Shown piece by piece: positions 1 to 5,353 of a DNA stretch of 5,572 nucleotides. Source of the stretch: Halorhodospira sp. GTDB taxonomy: Bacteria; Pseudomonadota; Gammaproteobacteria; Nitrococcales; Halorhodospiraceae. The stretch is taken from contig SKYL01000286.1 of NCBI GenBank assembly GCA_007127935.1, positions 1 through 5,572 on the forward strand, in the 5' to 3' direction. The position numbers and the translations under genes are program-made. Numbering within the stretch: position 1 is the first letter of the stretch; each line of letters opens with the position of its first letter. The notes under the pieces are model-generated. The model ran no database searches, was not told the origin of the DNA, and saw only the letters and a list, made by a program, of their open reading frames with translations.

Positions 1-393
1 CTGGCGGTGGATGACTCGGCGGTGGCGCGCAAGCAGATTGTCCGGACCGTGGAGGACATCGGCCTGCGGTGCGTGACGGCCACCACCGGCAGAGAGGGCT
101 TGGAACAACTCCGGGACTGGGCGGAGATGGAGCCGTCGCCGCTGCAGGATCTGATCATGGTCATTTCGGATATCGAGATGCCGGTCATGGACGGGTATAC
201 TCTGACCCGCCGGATTCGAGAGGATCGGCGGTTGGCCCATCTGCATGTCATGTTGCATACCTCCCTGAGCGGTGTCTTCAATGCCGGGATGGTGCAGCGT
301 GTCGGCGCCGACGACTTCCTGGCGAAGTTTCACTCCCAGGATCTCGCCGACCGCATTCGCGCGAGACTGGATGAGCGGATGGCGAGCCGCTAG
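1..393 (+). CDS. cheV: CheV chemotaxis coupling protein, C-terminal receiver domain (5' end outside window)
   Basis: The frame is open from base 1 to the TAG at 391-393, so the gene starts left of the window and only about 130 residues are visible. They form a complete CheY-like receiver domain. The acidic pair in VDD is at visible residues 4-5, the phospho-acceptor Asp is in SDIEMP (residue 57, bases 169-171), the conserved Thr is in LHTSLSG (87) and the conserved Lys is in FLAKF (109). The wording SDIEMP-MDGYTLTRRIR and HTSLSG-FN is characteristic of CheV rather than CheY. From family knowledge, CheV joins an N-terminal CheW-like domain to this receiver and couples chemoreceptors to the CheA kinase, with phosphorylation tuning adaptation. 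The CheW-like part should lie just upstream. The location directly before cheR and the flg operon is the usual place for cheV in pseudomonads and vibrios. A stand-alone response regulator is the alternative, but it is less likely given the motifs and context. Confidence 0.9.
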   Translation: MAVDDSAVARKQIVRTVEDIGLRCVTATTGREGLEQLRDWAEMEPSPLQDLIMVISDIEMPVMDGYTLTRRIREDRRLAHLHVMLHTSLSGVFNAGMVQRVGADDFLAKFHSQDLADRIRARLDERMASR

Positions 394-424
394 GGGTTTT
401 CGTCCCACAGGCATCGTTGCCGTA

Positions 425-446
425 GGCCCGGATCGTGTTTCGGGCT
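425..446 (+). other. Weak hairpin in the cheV-cheR gap
   Basis: Bases 425-432 can pair with 439-446 around a 6-base loop. The core is GCCCG against CGGGC, extended by an A-T pair and two G-U pairs. No T-run follows, so it does not look like an intrinsic terminator. It could be an mRNA processing or stability element between cheV and cheR, or chance in GC-rich DNA. The rest of the 90-base gap (394-483) shows no recognisable promoter, so cheR is probably read through from cheV. Confidence 0.25.
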
Positions 447-470
447 CCCAAAGTGAACCGAGGATGAGAC

Positions 471-477
471 AGGGGGG
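471..477 (+). promoter_or_regulatory. Shine-Dalgarno sequence that fixes the cheR TTG start
   Basis: The G-rich AGGGGGG lies 6 bases before the TTG at 484. Reading upstream in the same frame, a TGA at 454-456 is met and there is no ATG, GTG or other TTG between it and 484. The TTG is therefore the only available start that keeps the conserved CheR N-terminus. Confidence 0.7.
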
Positions 478-483
478 ATCGGT

Positions 484-1311
484 TTGTCGGCCGTTTCCAT
501 TCGCAACGAGGATTATCAGGCGTTCAGCCGCTTCCTGGAGCGTTCCTGCGGTATCGTCCTCGGTGACAACAAGCAGTACTTGGTGGCCAGCCGGCTGGGG
601 CCGCTGTTGGAGGCCCAGGGCATGGGCGGCCTCGGCGATTTGGTTCAGGCCCTGGAGCGCCCCTCGGCCACTGAACTGAAGGGCCGGGTCATCGAGGCGA
701 TGACCACCAACGAGACGCAGTGGTTCCGGGATACCTACCCCTTCGAGGTGGTGCGCAAGCATATCTTCCCCGAGCTGGAGAAGCAGGGGGTCCGGACGGC
801 GCGTATCTGGAGCGCGGCCAGTTCTTCCGGGCAGGAGGCGTACTCTCTCAGCATGACGCTGGAGGAGTATAAGGCCCAGGGGGGGCGCCTGGAGGCGGAG
901 ATCGTCGGCACCGACATCTCGCCCTCCATGGTCCAGCAGGCCACCGCGGCGCTCTACCGCGCCAATGTCGCCAAACGGGGGCTATCGGTGGAGCGCCAGC
1001 AACGCTTTTTCGATTCGGCGGGGGAGAACACCTGGAAGGTGAAGGATCCGGTGCGCCGTCGGGTCACCTTCAAGGTGCATAACCTGCTGGAGAGTTACGC
1101 CGGGTTGGGCCGGTTCGATCTGGTCTTCTGCCGTAATGTGCTGATCTACTTCGGCTGGGACTCACGGCGGGACATCATTCAACGGATGGCGGCGGCGATG
1201 AAGCCCGGCGCCTATCTCATCGTCGGTGCGTCCGAATCGCTGGCCCGTCACTCCGAGGATTTCGAGTTGGTGCGTCTGGACGGCGGCGTGATCTATCGCC
1301 GCCGGTCGTAG
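484..1311 (+). CDS. cheR: Chemotaxis protein methyltransferase CheR
   Basis: This is an S-adenosylmethionine-dependent methyltransferase that methylates glutamates on chemoreceptors during adaptation, opposing the CheB methylesterase. It acts in the cytoplasm at receptor arrays. The 275-residue product has the usual CheR length. Residues 1-70 form the helical N-terminal domain (FSRFLERSCGI, KQYLVASRL). NETQWFRD is at 76-83, the SAM-binding loop WSAASSSGQEAYS at 109-121, the acidic motif VGTDIS at 141-146, FDLVFCRNVLIYF at 211-223 and GAYLIVGASESL at 242-253. The loop reads SSSGQEAYS where enteric CheR has STGEEPYS; a Gln-containing version is common in pseudomonad-type CheR, so this is a lineage variant and not damage. 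No extra C-terminal TPR or pentapeptide-tethering domain is present. The start is TTG, supported by the ribosome-binding site and an upstream in-frame stop. The gene is 90 bases after cheV and probably shares its transcript. Confidence 0.96.
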   Translation: MSAVSIRNEDYQAFSRFLERSCGIVLGDNKQYLVASRLGPLLEAQGMGGLGDLVQALERPSATELKGRVIEAMTTNETQWFRDTYPFEVVRKHIFPELEKQGVRTARIWSAASSSGQEAYSLSMTLEEYKAQGGRLEAEIVGTDISPSMVQQATAALYRANVAKRGLSVERQQRFFDSAGENTWKVKDPVRRRVTFKVHNLLESYAGLGRFDLVFCRNVLIYFGWDSRRDIIQRMAAAMKPGAYLIVGASESLARHSEDFELVRLDGGVIYRRRS

Positions 1312-1375
1312 TTTCCACCCCGCCGTCTTTCATCGAATGGGTCAGCCGGCGGGTTAGGCGGCAACGGGCGGCACG

Positions 1376-1398
1376 ATCTTGCCGCCCGGCGGCAAGAT
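1376..1398. repeat. Perfect 10-bp inverted repeat with a 3-base loop
   Basis: The left arm ATCTTGCCGC (1376-1385) is the exact reverse complement of GCGGCAAGAT (1389-1398), with CCG between them. It would fold into a very stable hairpin in RNA from either strand. A further GGC (1370-1372) could pair with GCC (1399-1401) across a 3-base bulge. No T-run follows on the + strand, so classic Rho-independent termination is not supported. Possible roles are a 3' end or stability structure for the cheV-cheR mRNA, a protein-binding palindrome, or a REP-like dispersed element. The sequence alone does not decide among these. Confidence 0.75.
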
Positions 1399-1401
1399 GC
1401 C

Positions 1402-1431
1402 TCCGGCTCACCTCCTTCAGGTTCCGCCGGA
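1402..1431. repeat. Second, imperfect hairpin just after the first
   Basis: TCCGGC (1402-1407) pairs with GCCGGA (1426-1431). Inside it, ACCT (1410-1413) pairs with AGGT (1419-1422) around a 5-base loop, with a 2-by-3 internal loop separating the two stems. It sits 3 bases after the perfect inverted repeat, so the two would form a tandem hairpin pair in a transcript running out of cheR. The function is unknown. Confidence 0.4.
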
Positions 1432-1529
1432 TCCGCCCCGTCCACGGATTGGGCTCCCCATGAACGCGTGCCGTTCGGCACCGTCCACCGGTCGGCTCCC
1501 TCTCGTTTCACGCCCCTTTCTCCCGTCTC

Positions 1530-1545
1530 TGGCACGAGTTCTGCA
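1530..1545 (+). promoter_or_regulatory. Sigma-54 (RpoN) promoter for the flgB operon
   Basis: TGGCACG at 1530-1536, four bases, then CTGCA at 1541-1545 matches the sigma-54 consensus TGGCACG-N4-TTGCW at all but one position. The invariant GG (1531-1532) and GC (1543-1544) have the required 10-base separation. The predicted transcription start is near 1556, leaving a leader of about 29 bases before the flgB ATG. In Pseudomonas and Vibrio the flgB operon is a sigma-54-dependent class driven by FleQ/FlrA- or FleR/FlrC-type activators. I infer the same here, but no activator site was recognised. Confidence 0.82.
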
Positions 1546-1572
1546 TTGCTCGGTGAGCAGATGTGTTTTCGG

Positions 1573-1578
1573 AAGGGG
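1573..1578 (+). promoter_or_regulatory. flgB ribosome-binding site
   Basis: AAGGGG lies 6 bases before the ATG at 1585. Its position settles the flgB start over in-frame alternatives at 1468 (upstream of the promoter), 1561 (only about 5 bases after the predicted transcript start) and 1597. Confidence 0.75.
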
Positions 1579-1584
1579 AACGGA

Positions 1585-1989
1585 ATGACCATCGGGATGG
1601 ACAAGGTGTTCGGCGTGCCGGAACGGGCGCTGCACCTGCGGGGTGAGCGCCACCAGTTGTTGGCGTCCAACATCGCCAACGCCGATACGCCGAACTACAA
1701 GGCGCGGGATATGGATTTCCGGGAGGCGATGCGGCAGGCCTCCGCCCCGCCGGCGCGGCCGTTGCAGGTGACCCATGCCAACCACATACAACCGCCTTCG
1801 GATAGGTTATCGGCGGAGGACCCGAAGTCTTTATACCGCGTGCCCCACGCCGCCTCGTTGGACGGGAATACGGTGGAGACCCACGTCGAGCAGGCCAAGT
1901 TTGCCGAGAACGCGGTCAACTATCAGGCCACCCTGGAGTTCCTTGGTGGCCGGATTCGCAAGTTGACCAGCGCGATCCGCGGAGAGTAG
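1585..1989 (+). CDS. flgB: Flagellar basal-body rod protein FlgB
   Basis: FlgB is a proximal rod subunit exported by the flagellar type III apparatus; it joins the MS-ring/export gate to the rest of the rod. The 134-residue product is normal for the family. The rod-family signature is LLASNIANADTPNYKARDMDF at about 25-45. The C-terminal helix region, about 92-134, holds NTVETHVEQAKFAENAVNYQATLEFLGGRIRKL, typical of FlgB. There is no cleavable signal peptide, as expected for type III export. The start at 1585 aligns with the usual FlgB N-terminus (short lead, then DKVFGVPERALHLRGERHQLLASN). It is the first gene after the sigma-54 promoter, with a 4-base gap to flgC. Confidence 0.97.
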   Translation: MTIGMDKVFGVPERALHLRGERHQLLASNIANADTPNYKARDMDFREAMRQASAPPARPLQVTHANHIQPPSDRLSAEDPKSLYRVPHAASLDGNTVETHVEQAKFAENAVNYQATLEFLGGRIRKLTSAIRGE

Positions 1990-1993
1990 AGCC

Positions 1994-2569
1994 ATGTCAT
2001 TGATGCACGCCATTGATGTCGCCGGAACCGGGATGAACGCCCAGCAGGTCCGGCTCAACACTGTGGCCAGCAACCTGGCCAACGCCGAGACGGTGGCGGC
2101 GACGCCGGAAGAGGCGTATCGGGCCCGTCAGCCGGTCTTCGCGGCTGCCCTGCATAAGGCCCAGGGTGGCTACCCGGAGGGGGGCGGTCCCCAGCCTCCC
2201 AATCCGTGGAATGGGGCACCGCCGTGGGCCGAGCGCCAGGGTCCGGTGGCCTTCCAGGCCCAGTTCTTCCAGGACCCGCTGGCGTTGCCGGCGGAGCGGG
2301 CGCTTGGTCTCGAGGACCCGTGGGCGTCGCCGTCCCCCAATGTGCCGGTCTTCATGGCGGGCGTGGTGGAGAGTGACGCGGAGATCGAGCCCATCTACCA
2401 GCCGCACCACCCGATGGCGGATGAGAACGGCTTTGTCTACCGCTCGAACGTGAACCCCATCGAAGAGATGACCAACATGATCTCGGCATCTCGTTCGTAC
2501 CAAAACAATGTCGAGGTCATGAACACCTCGCGGGATCTCATGCTCGAGACCCTGAGGCTCGGCAGATAG
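1994..2569 (+). CDS. flgC: Flagellar basal-body rod protein FlgC, with an enlarged central region
   Basis: FlgC is a proximal rod subunit. The N-terminus (residues 1-49) carries the rod signature RLNTVASNLANAETV and YRARQPVFA. The C-terminus (from about residue 121) reads MAGVVESDAEIEPIYQPHHPMADENGFVYRSNVN, then EEMTNMISASRSYQNNVEVMN, both strongly FlgC-like. The product is 191 residues, whereas FlgC is usually about 134-150. The excess lies between about residues 57 and 116. That stretch is rich in Pro, Gly and Trp, with PW at 71-72, 77-78 and 109-110, and contains AFQAQFFQDPLALP. The flanking halves are intact and in frame, so this is an insertion or expansion and not a frameshift. GGAGAG at 1981-1986, overlapping the end of flgB, provides the ribosome-binding site, suggesting tight coupling with flgB. 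Confidence 0.96.
   Translation: MSLMHAIDVAGTGMNAQQVRLNTVASNLANAETVAATPEEAYRARQPVFAAALHKAQGGYPEGGGPQPPNPWNGAPPWAERQGPVAFQAQFFQDPLALPAERALGLEDPWASPSPNVPVFMAGVVESDAEIEPIYQPHHPMADENGFVYRSNVNPIEEMTNMISASRSYQNNVEVMNTSRDLMLETLRLGR
2176..2199 (+). other. GC-rich hairpin inside the flgC insertion
   Basis: GGAGG plus GGGG (2176-2184) can pair with CCCC (2189-2192) and, after a 2-base AG bulge, CCTCC (2195-2199), around a CGGT tetraloop. This gives nine G-C/A-T pairs. It lies in the codons for the Gly/Pro-rich start of the FlgC insertion. It could slow ribosomes or be a by-product of Gly/Pro codons in GC-rich DNA. Confidence 0.35.
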
Positions 2570-2579
2570 GGAGGCGCTG

Positions 2580-3284
2580 ATGTTGAACCCAAGCCAGATC
2601 ACGGGGCCTGCCGGTGAGGGAGGATTGCCCAAGGGGATTCCGGAGGAGTTGCTTTCGATCCCCAAGAAGGATGAAGGCAATCCCAACGAGATCACCCACA
2701 AGGACTTCCTCAAGCTGATGCTCGCCCAGTTGGAGAACCAGGACCCGACCAATCCCCAGGACACGGAGAAGTTCATGGCCCAGATCGCCCAGTTCACGGC
2801 GGCGTCGGGGATCAGCCAGTTGCAGTCCGACTTCAAGGCGTTCTTCGAGCACATGCGGTCGGATCAGTCGTTGCGGGCCTCCCACTTTGTGGGCCGTGAG
2901 GTCGTGGTGCGGGGCTCGGACGGCTACCTGCCGGAGCAGGGGGAGTTGCAGGCGGTGATCGAGTTGGAGTCCGCAGCGCCCAATCTGACCGTCGATATTG
3001 TCAGCCCGACCGGGGAGCGGATCCATCGGGAACGCCTCGGTGAGCGGTCGTCCGGGGAACACCCCTTTGTATGGGACGGCGTCGATGAGGACGGCCAGCG
3101 GCGGCCGGCGGGCAGCTACAAGATTCACGCCTACGTCGAGGATGGCGATGATCGTAAGAGCGTGACCACGCTGGTGGGCGCCCCGGTGACCAGCGTCAGC
3201 CTGGGGCGCGACGGGCGCCAGCCCATGTTGAGTGTGGCCGGTCAGGGAGAGGTCTCCCTGGCTGATGTGAGAAGAATTCGGTAA
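2580..3284 (+). CDS. flgD: Flagellar hook capping protein FlgD
   Basis: FlgD is the hook scaffolding cap: it sits at the tip of the growing hook, helps FlgE subunits assemble and is later replaced. The 234-residue product is normal. After a flexible Gly/Pro-rich N-terminus (1-36) comes the FlgD signature: HKDFLKLMLAQLENQDPTNPQD at 40-61, then FMAQIAQFTAASGISQL at 65-81. The second half matches the FlgD Tudor-like/Ig-like region: an Ig-type strand pattern from about 120 to 200, including VWDGVDEDGQRRPAGSYKI around 164-182. The C-terminus returns to VTSVSLGRDGRQPMLSVAGQGEVSLADVRRI, the usual FlgD tail. GGGAGG at 2569-2574 lies 5 bases before the ATG and overlaps the flgC stop, so translation is probably coupled. 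There is a 24-base gap to flgE. Confidence 0.96.
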   Translation: MLNPSQITGPAGEGGLPKGIPEELLSIPKKDEGNPNEITHKDFLKLMLAQLENQDPTNPQDTEKFMAQIAQFTAASGISQLQSDFKAFFEHMRSDQSLRASHFVGREVVVRGSDGYLPEQGELQAVIELESAAPNLTVDIVSPTGERIHRERLGERSSGEHPFVWDGVDEDGQRRPAGSYKIHAYVEDGDDRKSVTTLVGAPVTSVSLGRDGRQPMLSVAGQGEVSLADVRRIR

Positions 3285-3308
3285 TCGGCTCGAGAGGGAG
3301 AGTCTGCC

Positions 3309-4535
3309 ATGTCGTTCAATGTTGCTTTGACCGGTCTCAACGCGGCTTCCAAGGACCTGGAGGCTACCAGTAACAACCTGGCCAACGCCGGAACCACCGG
3401 GTTTAAGCGCTCCCGGGCGGAGTTCAATGATCTCTTCGCCATGGGGCCGATGGGGATTCCGCAGTTGGCGGTGGGCCAGGGCGCCCGACTGGCCAACATC
3501 GGTCAGATGTTCACCCAGGGGTCCTTCGATTTCACCGAGCGCAGCCTGGATCTGGGTATCGAGGGGCGCGGCTTTTTCCGCCTCGATGACGATGGCTCGG
3601 TGACGTACTCCCGGGCGGGCCAGTTCGAGGTGGACCGGAACGGCTACATCGTCAACAACACCGGTAAGCGTCTGACCGGATACCGTACCGACGAGGAGGG
3701 GAACCGGGTCGGTGATGGCCGGGATCTCCTGCGGCTGCCCACGGAGGGGATCCCGGCCCGCCCGACCACCAATGTGGCGGTGGGCGCCAACCTGAACGCG
3801 GATACGGACCCACTGGATCCGGCATTGTTCAACCCCGAGGACACCGAGACCTTCCATGAGTCCACCACCACCACGGTCTACGACTCCCAGGGGTCGGCAC
3901 GGGACGCCACGTTTTACTTCGTCAAGACCAGCCCGAATACGTGGCAGGTCTTCACCGAAGTCGAAGGCATGGATTGGGGTGACGGCGATGCGCCCTATTT
4001 CGGTCCCCATGAACTGGTCTTCGACCAGGCCGGAAACTTGGTGGAAGGCGGGCGTGTGGAGTTCGAGGGCGAGTTCCTCGCCGCCGTGGAACCGTTGGAG
4101 GTAGAGCTCGACTTCCGTGGCCTGACCCAGTTCGCCCGTCCGTTCAGCGTCTCCCGTATCAGCCAGGACGGCTATACCGCCGGTGAGTTCCAGAATGTCG
4201 ATGTGGAGAAGGACGGGCGGATCTTCGCCCGCTACAGCAACGGTCAAGCCCAGGTGGTGGGCCAAGTGGCGTTGACCTCCTTCGCATCGGAGGAGCGGCT
4301 GCTGAACGTCGGGGAGACCTCTTGGCAGGAGACCTTCGAGGCCGGTGATCCGCTCATCGGCGTGCCGGGACAAGGGCTCTTCGGCCGGATCGAAAACGGC
4401 GCGTTGGAGCAGTCTAACGTCGATGTGGCCCATGAGTTGGTGAACATGATCACCGCCCAGCGGAATTTCTCCGCCAACGCGCGCATGGTCACCACCCAGG
4501 ACCAGATCACCCAGGAGATCATCAACATCCGGTAA
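3309..4535 (+). CDS. flgE: Flagellar hook protein FlgE
   Basis: FlgE is the structural subunit of the hook, the universal joint between rod and filament, exported by the flagellar type III system. The 408-residue product is close to the roughly 400 of enteric FlgE. The N-terminal D0 region (1-45) has LTGLNAASKDLEATSNNLANAGTTGFKRSRAEF. The conserved hook/rod segment GRGFFRLDDDGSVTYSRAGQFEVDRNGYIVN is at 87-116. The middle (about 150-270) is the more variable outer-domain region, with ESTTTTVYDSQGSARDATFYFVKT at 184-207. The C-terminal D0 helix (365-408) reads ALEQSNVDVAHELVNMITAQRNFSANARM and ends QEIINIR. The ATG follows AGGGAG with about 8 bases of spacing. Length and motifs fit FlgE and not the shorter FlgF/FlgG or the FlgK junction protein. 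Confidence 0.97.
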   Translation: MSFNVALTGLNAASKDLEATSNNLANAGTTGFKRSRAEFNDLFAMGPMGIPQLAVGQGARLANIGQMFTQGSFDFTERSLDLGIEGRGFFRLDDDGSVTYSRAGQFEVDRNGYIVNNTGKRLTGYRTDEEGNRVGDGRDLLRLPTEGIPARPTTNVAVGANLNADTDPLDPALFNPEDTETFHESTTTTVYDSQGSARDATFYFVKTSPNTWQVFTEVEGMDWGDGDAPYFGPHELVFDQAGNLVEGGRVEFEGEFLAAVEPLEVELDFRGLTQFARPFSVSRISQDGYTAGEFQNVDVEKDGRIFARYSNGQAQVVGQVALTSFASEERLLNVGETSWQETFEAGDPLIGVPGQGLFGRIENGALEQSNVDVAHELVNMITAQRNFSANARMVTTQDQITQEIINIR

Positions 4536-4557
4536 GGGGGCGGCCGAGGCCGTTTCC
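4536..4557 (+). other. Hairpin between flgE and flgF, possible attenuator
   Basis: Immediately after the flgE stop, CGGC (4541-4544) pairs with GCCG (4549-4552) around CGAG. The stem can be lengthened by G-run to TTTCC pairing (4536-4540 with 4553-4557, three of these G-U). Only three T residues follow the core stem, so it would be a weak terminator at best. In Pseudomonas aeruginosa flgBCDE and flgFGHIJKL form separate units, so a partial stop here would make sense. I see no sigma-54 promoter in the 40-base gap. Confidence 0.3.
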
Positions 4558-4575
4558 CGCTGAGGTGAGCCACCC

Positions 4576-5316
4576 ATGGACCGTCAGCTCTACATAGCCA
4601 TGACCGGGGCGAAGCACACCCTGGAGGCGCAGCGCCACAATAACCACAACCTGGCCAACGCCAATACGCCGGGTTTCCGCGCCGACCTGGACAGCTTCTA
4701 CCAGGCTCCGATGTACGGCCCGGGCTTCGCCACCCGTGCCTACGCGGAAGAGTTGCGGGCCGGTACCGACTTCTCCGGCGGGCCGGTGATGACCACCGGC
4801 CGTCCGCTGGACGTGGCCATCCAGGACCAGGGGTGGTTCGTGGTCCAGGCCGGAGACGGCAGCGAGGCCTATACCCGCCGTGGTGACTTCCAGGTCACCG
4901 CCGGTGGGCTGCTGACCACCGGTGATGGGCGGATGGTGATGGGCGAGAACGGTCCGATCACGATCCCCCCCGACACCAAGGTGGAGGTGGGGGACGACGG
5001 GGTGATCACCGCTATCCCGGACGGGGCCCCGGAGGCGCCGATGCAGGTGGATCGTTTGCGCCTGGTCAATCCGCCGCTGGAGATGCTTTACAAGCACGAG
5101 GACGGACTGTTCCGGATGCACGACGGGCAAGTCGCGGCCGATGATGCGGCGGTCCGGGTCAAGGGGGGCGCCCTGGAGGGCAGCAACGTGAACATGGCGC
5201 AGGCACTGGTGCAGATGATCGACCATGCCCGGCAATTCGAGACCCACGTCAAGATGATGACCGCCGCCGAGCGGAACGAAGAGACGTCGGCCCAACTCCT
5301 TCGTCATCCGGGTTGA
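4576..5316 (+). CDS. flgF: Flagellar basal-body rod protein FlgF
   Basis: FlgF is a proximal rod subunit. The 246-residue product matches the usual length of about 245-250. The N-terminus MDRQLYIAMTGAKHTLEAQRHNNHNLANANTPGFRADL (1-38) is the FlgF-specific form of the rod signature; HNNHNLANA is a good discriminator from FlgG. GRPLDVAIQDQGWFVVQ at 75-91 and EAYTRRGDFQVTAGGLL at 97-113 form the conserved central segment. LEGSNVNMAQALVQMIDHARQFETHVKMM at 200-228 is the C-terminal rod/hook helix. The ATG follows GAGGTG (4562-4567). The gap before flgF (40 bases) is the largest inside the flg run and holds the hairpin noted separately. A 37-base gap leads to flgG. Confidence 0.97.
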   Translation: MDRQLYIAMTGAKHTLEAQRHNNHNLANANTPGFRADLDSFYQAPMYGPGFATRAYAEELRAGTDFSGGPVMTTGRPLDVAIQDQGWFVVQAGDGSEAYTRRGDFQVTAGGLLTTGDGRMVMGENGPITIPPDTKVEVGDDGVITAIPDGAPEAPMQVDRLRLVNPPLEMLYKHEDGLFRMHDGQVAADDAAVRVKGGALEGSNVNMAQALVQMIDHARQFETHVKMMTAAERNEETSAQLLRHPG

Positions 5317-5337
5317 CGGTCGAAGCGGTTATTGAAC

Positions 5338-5344
5338 TAAGGAG
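5338..5344 (+). promoter_or_regulatory. Strong flgG ribosome-binding site
   Basis: TAAGGAG, continuing into a GA-rich run, lies 9 bases before the flgG ATG at 5354. It is the closest match to the Shine-Dalgarno consensus in the operon. This fits FlgG being needed in more copies (about two dozen per rod) than the proximal rod proteins, though that link is inference. Confidence 0.65.
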
Positions 5345-5353
5345 AGAGAGCCG

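Larger units (their letters stand above)
1312..1584. other. Intergenic region between cheR and flgB
   Basis: This 273-base gap separates the chemotaxis pair from the flg operon. It contains two successive hairpin-forming stretches (1376-1398 and 1402-1431), the heptamer GGCGGCA three times (1357, 1367 and 1388) and a sigma-54 promoter at 1530-1545. Short open frames cross it on both strands. They are Pro/Arg-rich, lack conserved motifs and lack well-placed ribosome-binding sites, so I do not call genes. No intrinsic terminator with a T-run is visible after cheR. No clear FleQ-type enhancer or IHF site could be recognised by eye. Confidence 0.7.

Noticed and set aside
1331..1345. Possible IHF site around CATCGAATGGGTCA
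   Set aside because: It matches the IHF consensus only partially and lacks the flanking A/T tract, so it cannot be supported.
1319..1353. A terminator after cheR formed by CCCGCCG and CGGCGGG
   Set aside because: The 7-base arms are separated by a 21-base loop and are followed by TTAGG and not a T-run. Such pairings are expected by chance in GC-rich DNA.
1541..1550. TTGCT at 1546-1550 as the -12 element of the sigma-54 promoter
   Set aside because: The spacing from the -24 GG to this GC would be 15 bases, not 10. CTGCA at 1541-1545 has the right geometry.
1468..1584. A longer flgB beginning at the upstream in-frame ATG at 1468, or at 1561
   Set aside because: The 1468 start lies before the sigma-54 promoter and would add non-conserved residues. 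The 1561 start would leave only a few bases of leader. The ATG at 1585 has a well-spaced ribosome-binding site and gives the usual FlgB N-terminus.
1379..1588. A 69-codon + strand frame in the cheR-flgB gap ending as ATGA over the flgB start
   Set aside because: It starts with TTG inside a hairpin, has no ribosome-binding site, is Pro/Arg-rich without motifs and spans the promoter. The overlap with flgB looks coincidental.
2538..4577. A 679-codon open frame on the - strand opposite flgD, flgE and the end of flgC
   Set aside because: It is antisense to three well-conserved genes, has no recognisable domain and runs straight through their gaps. Long antisense frames are common in GC-rich genomes with strong codon bias. 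The same applies to the 261-codon frame at 4522-5307 opposite flgF and the 285-codon one at 1997-2854.
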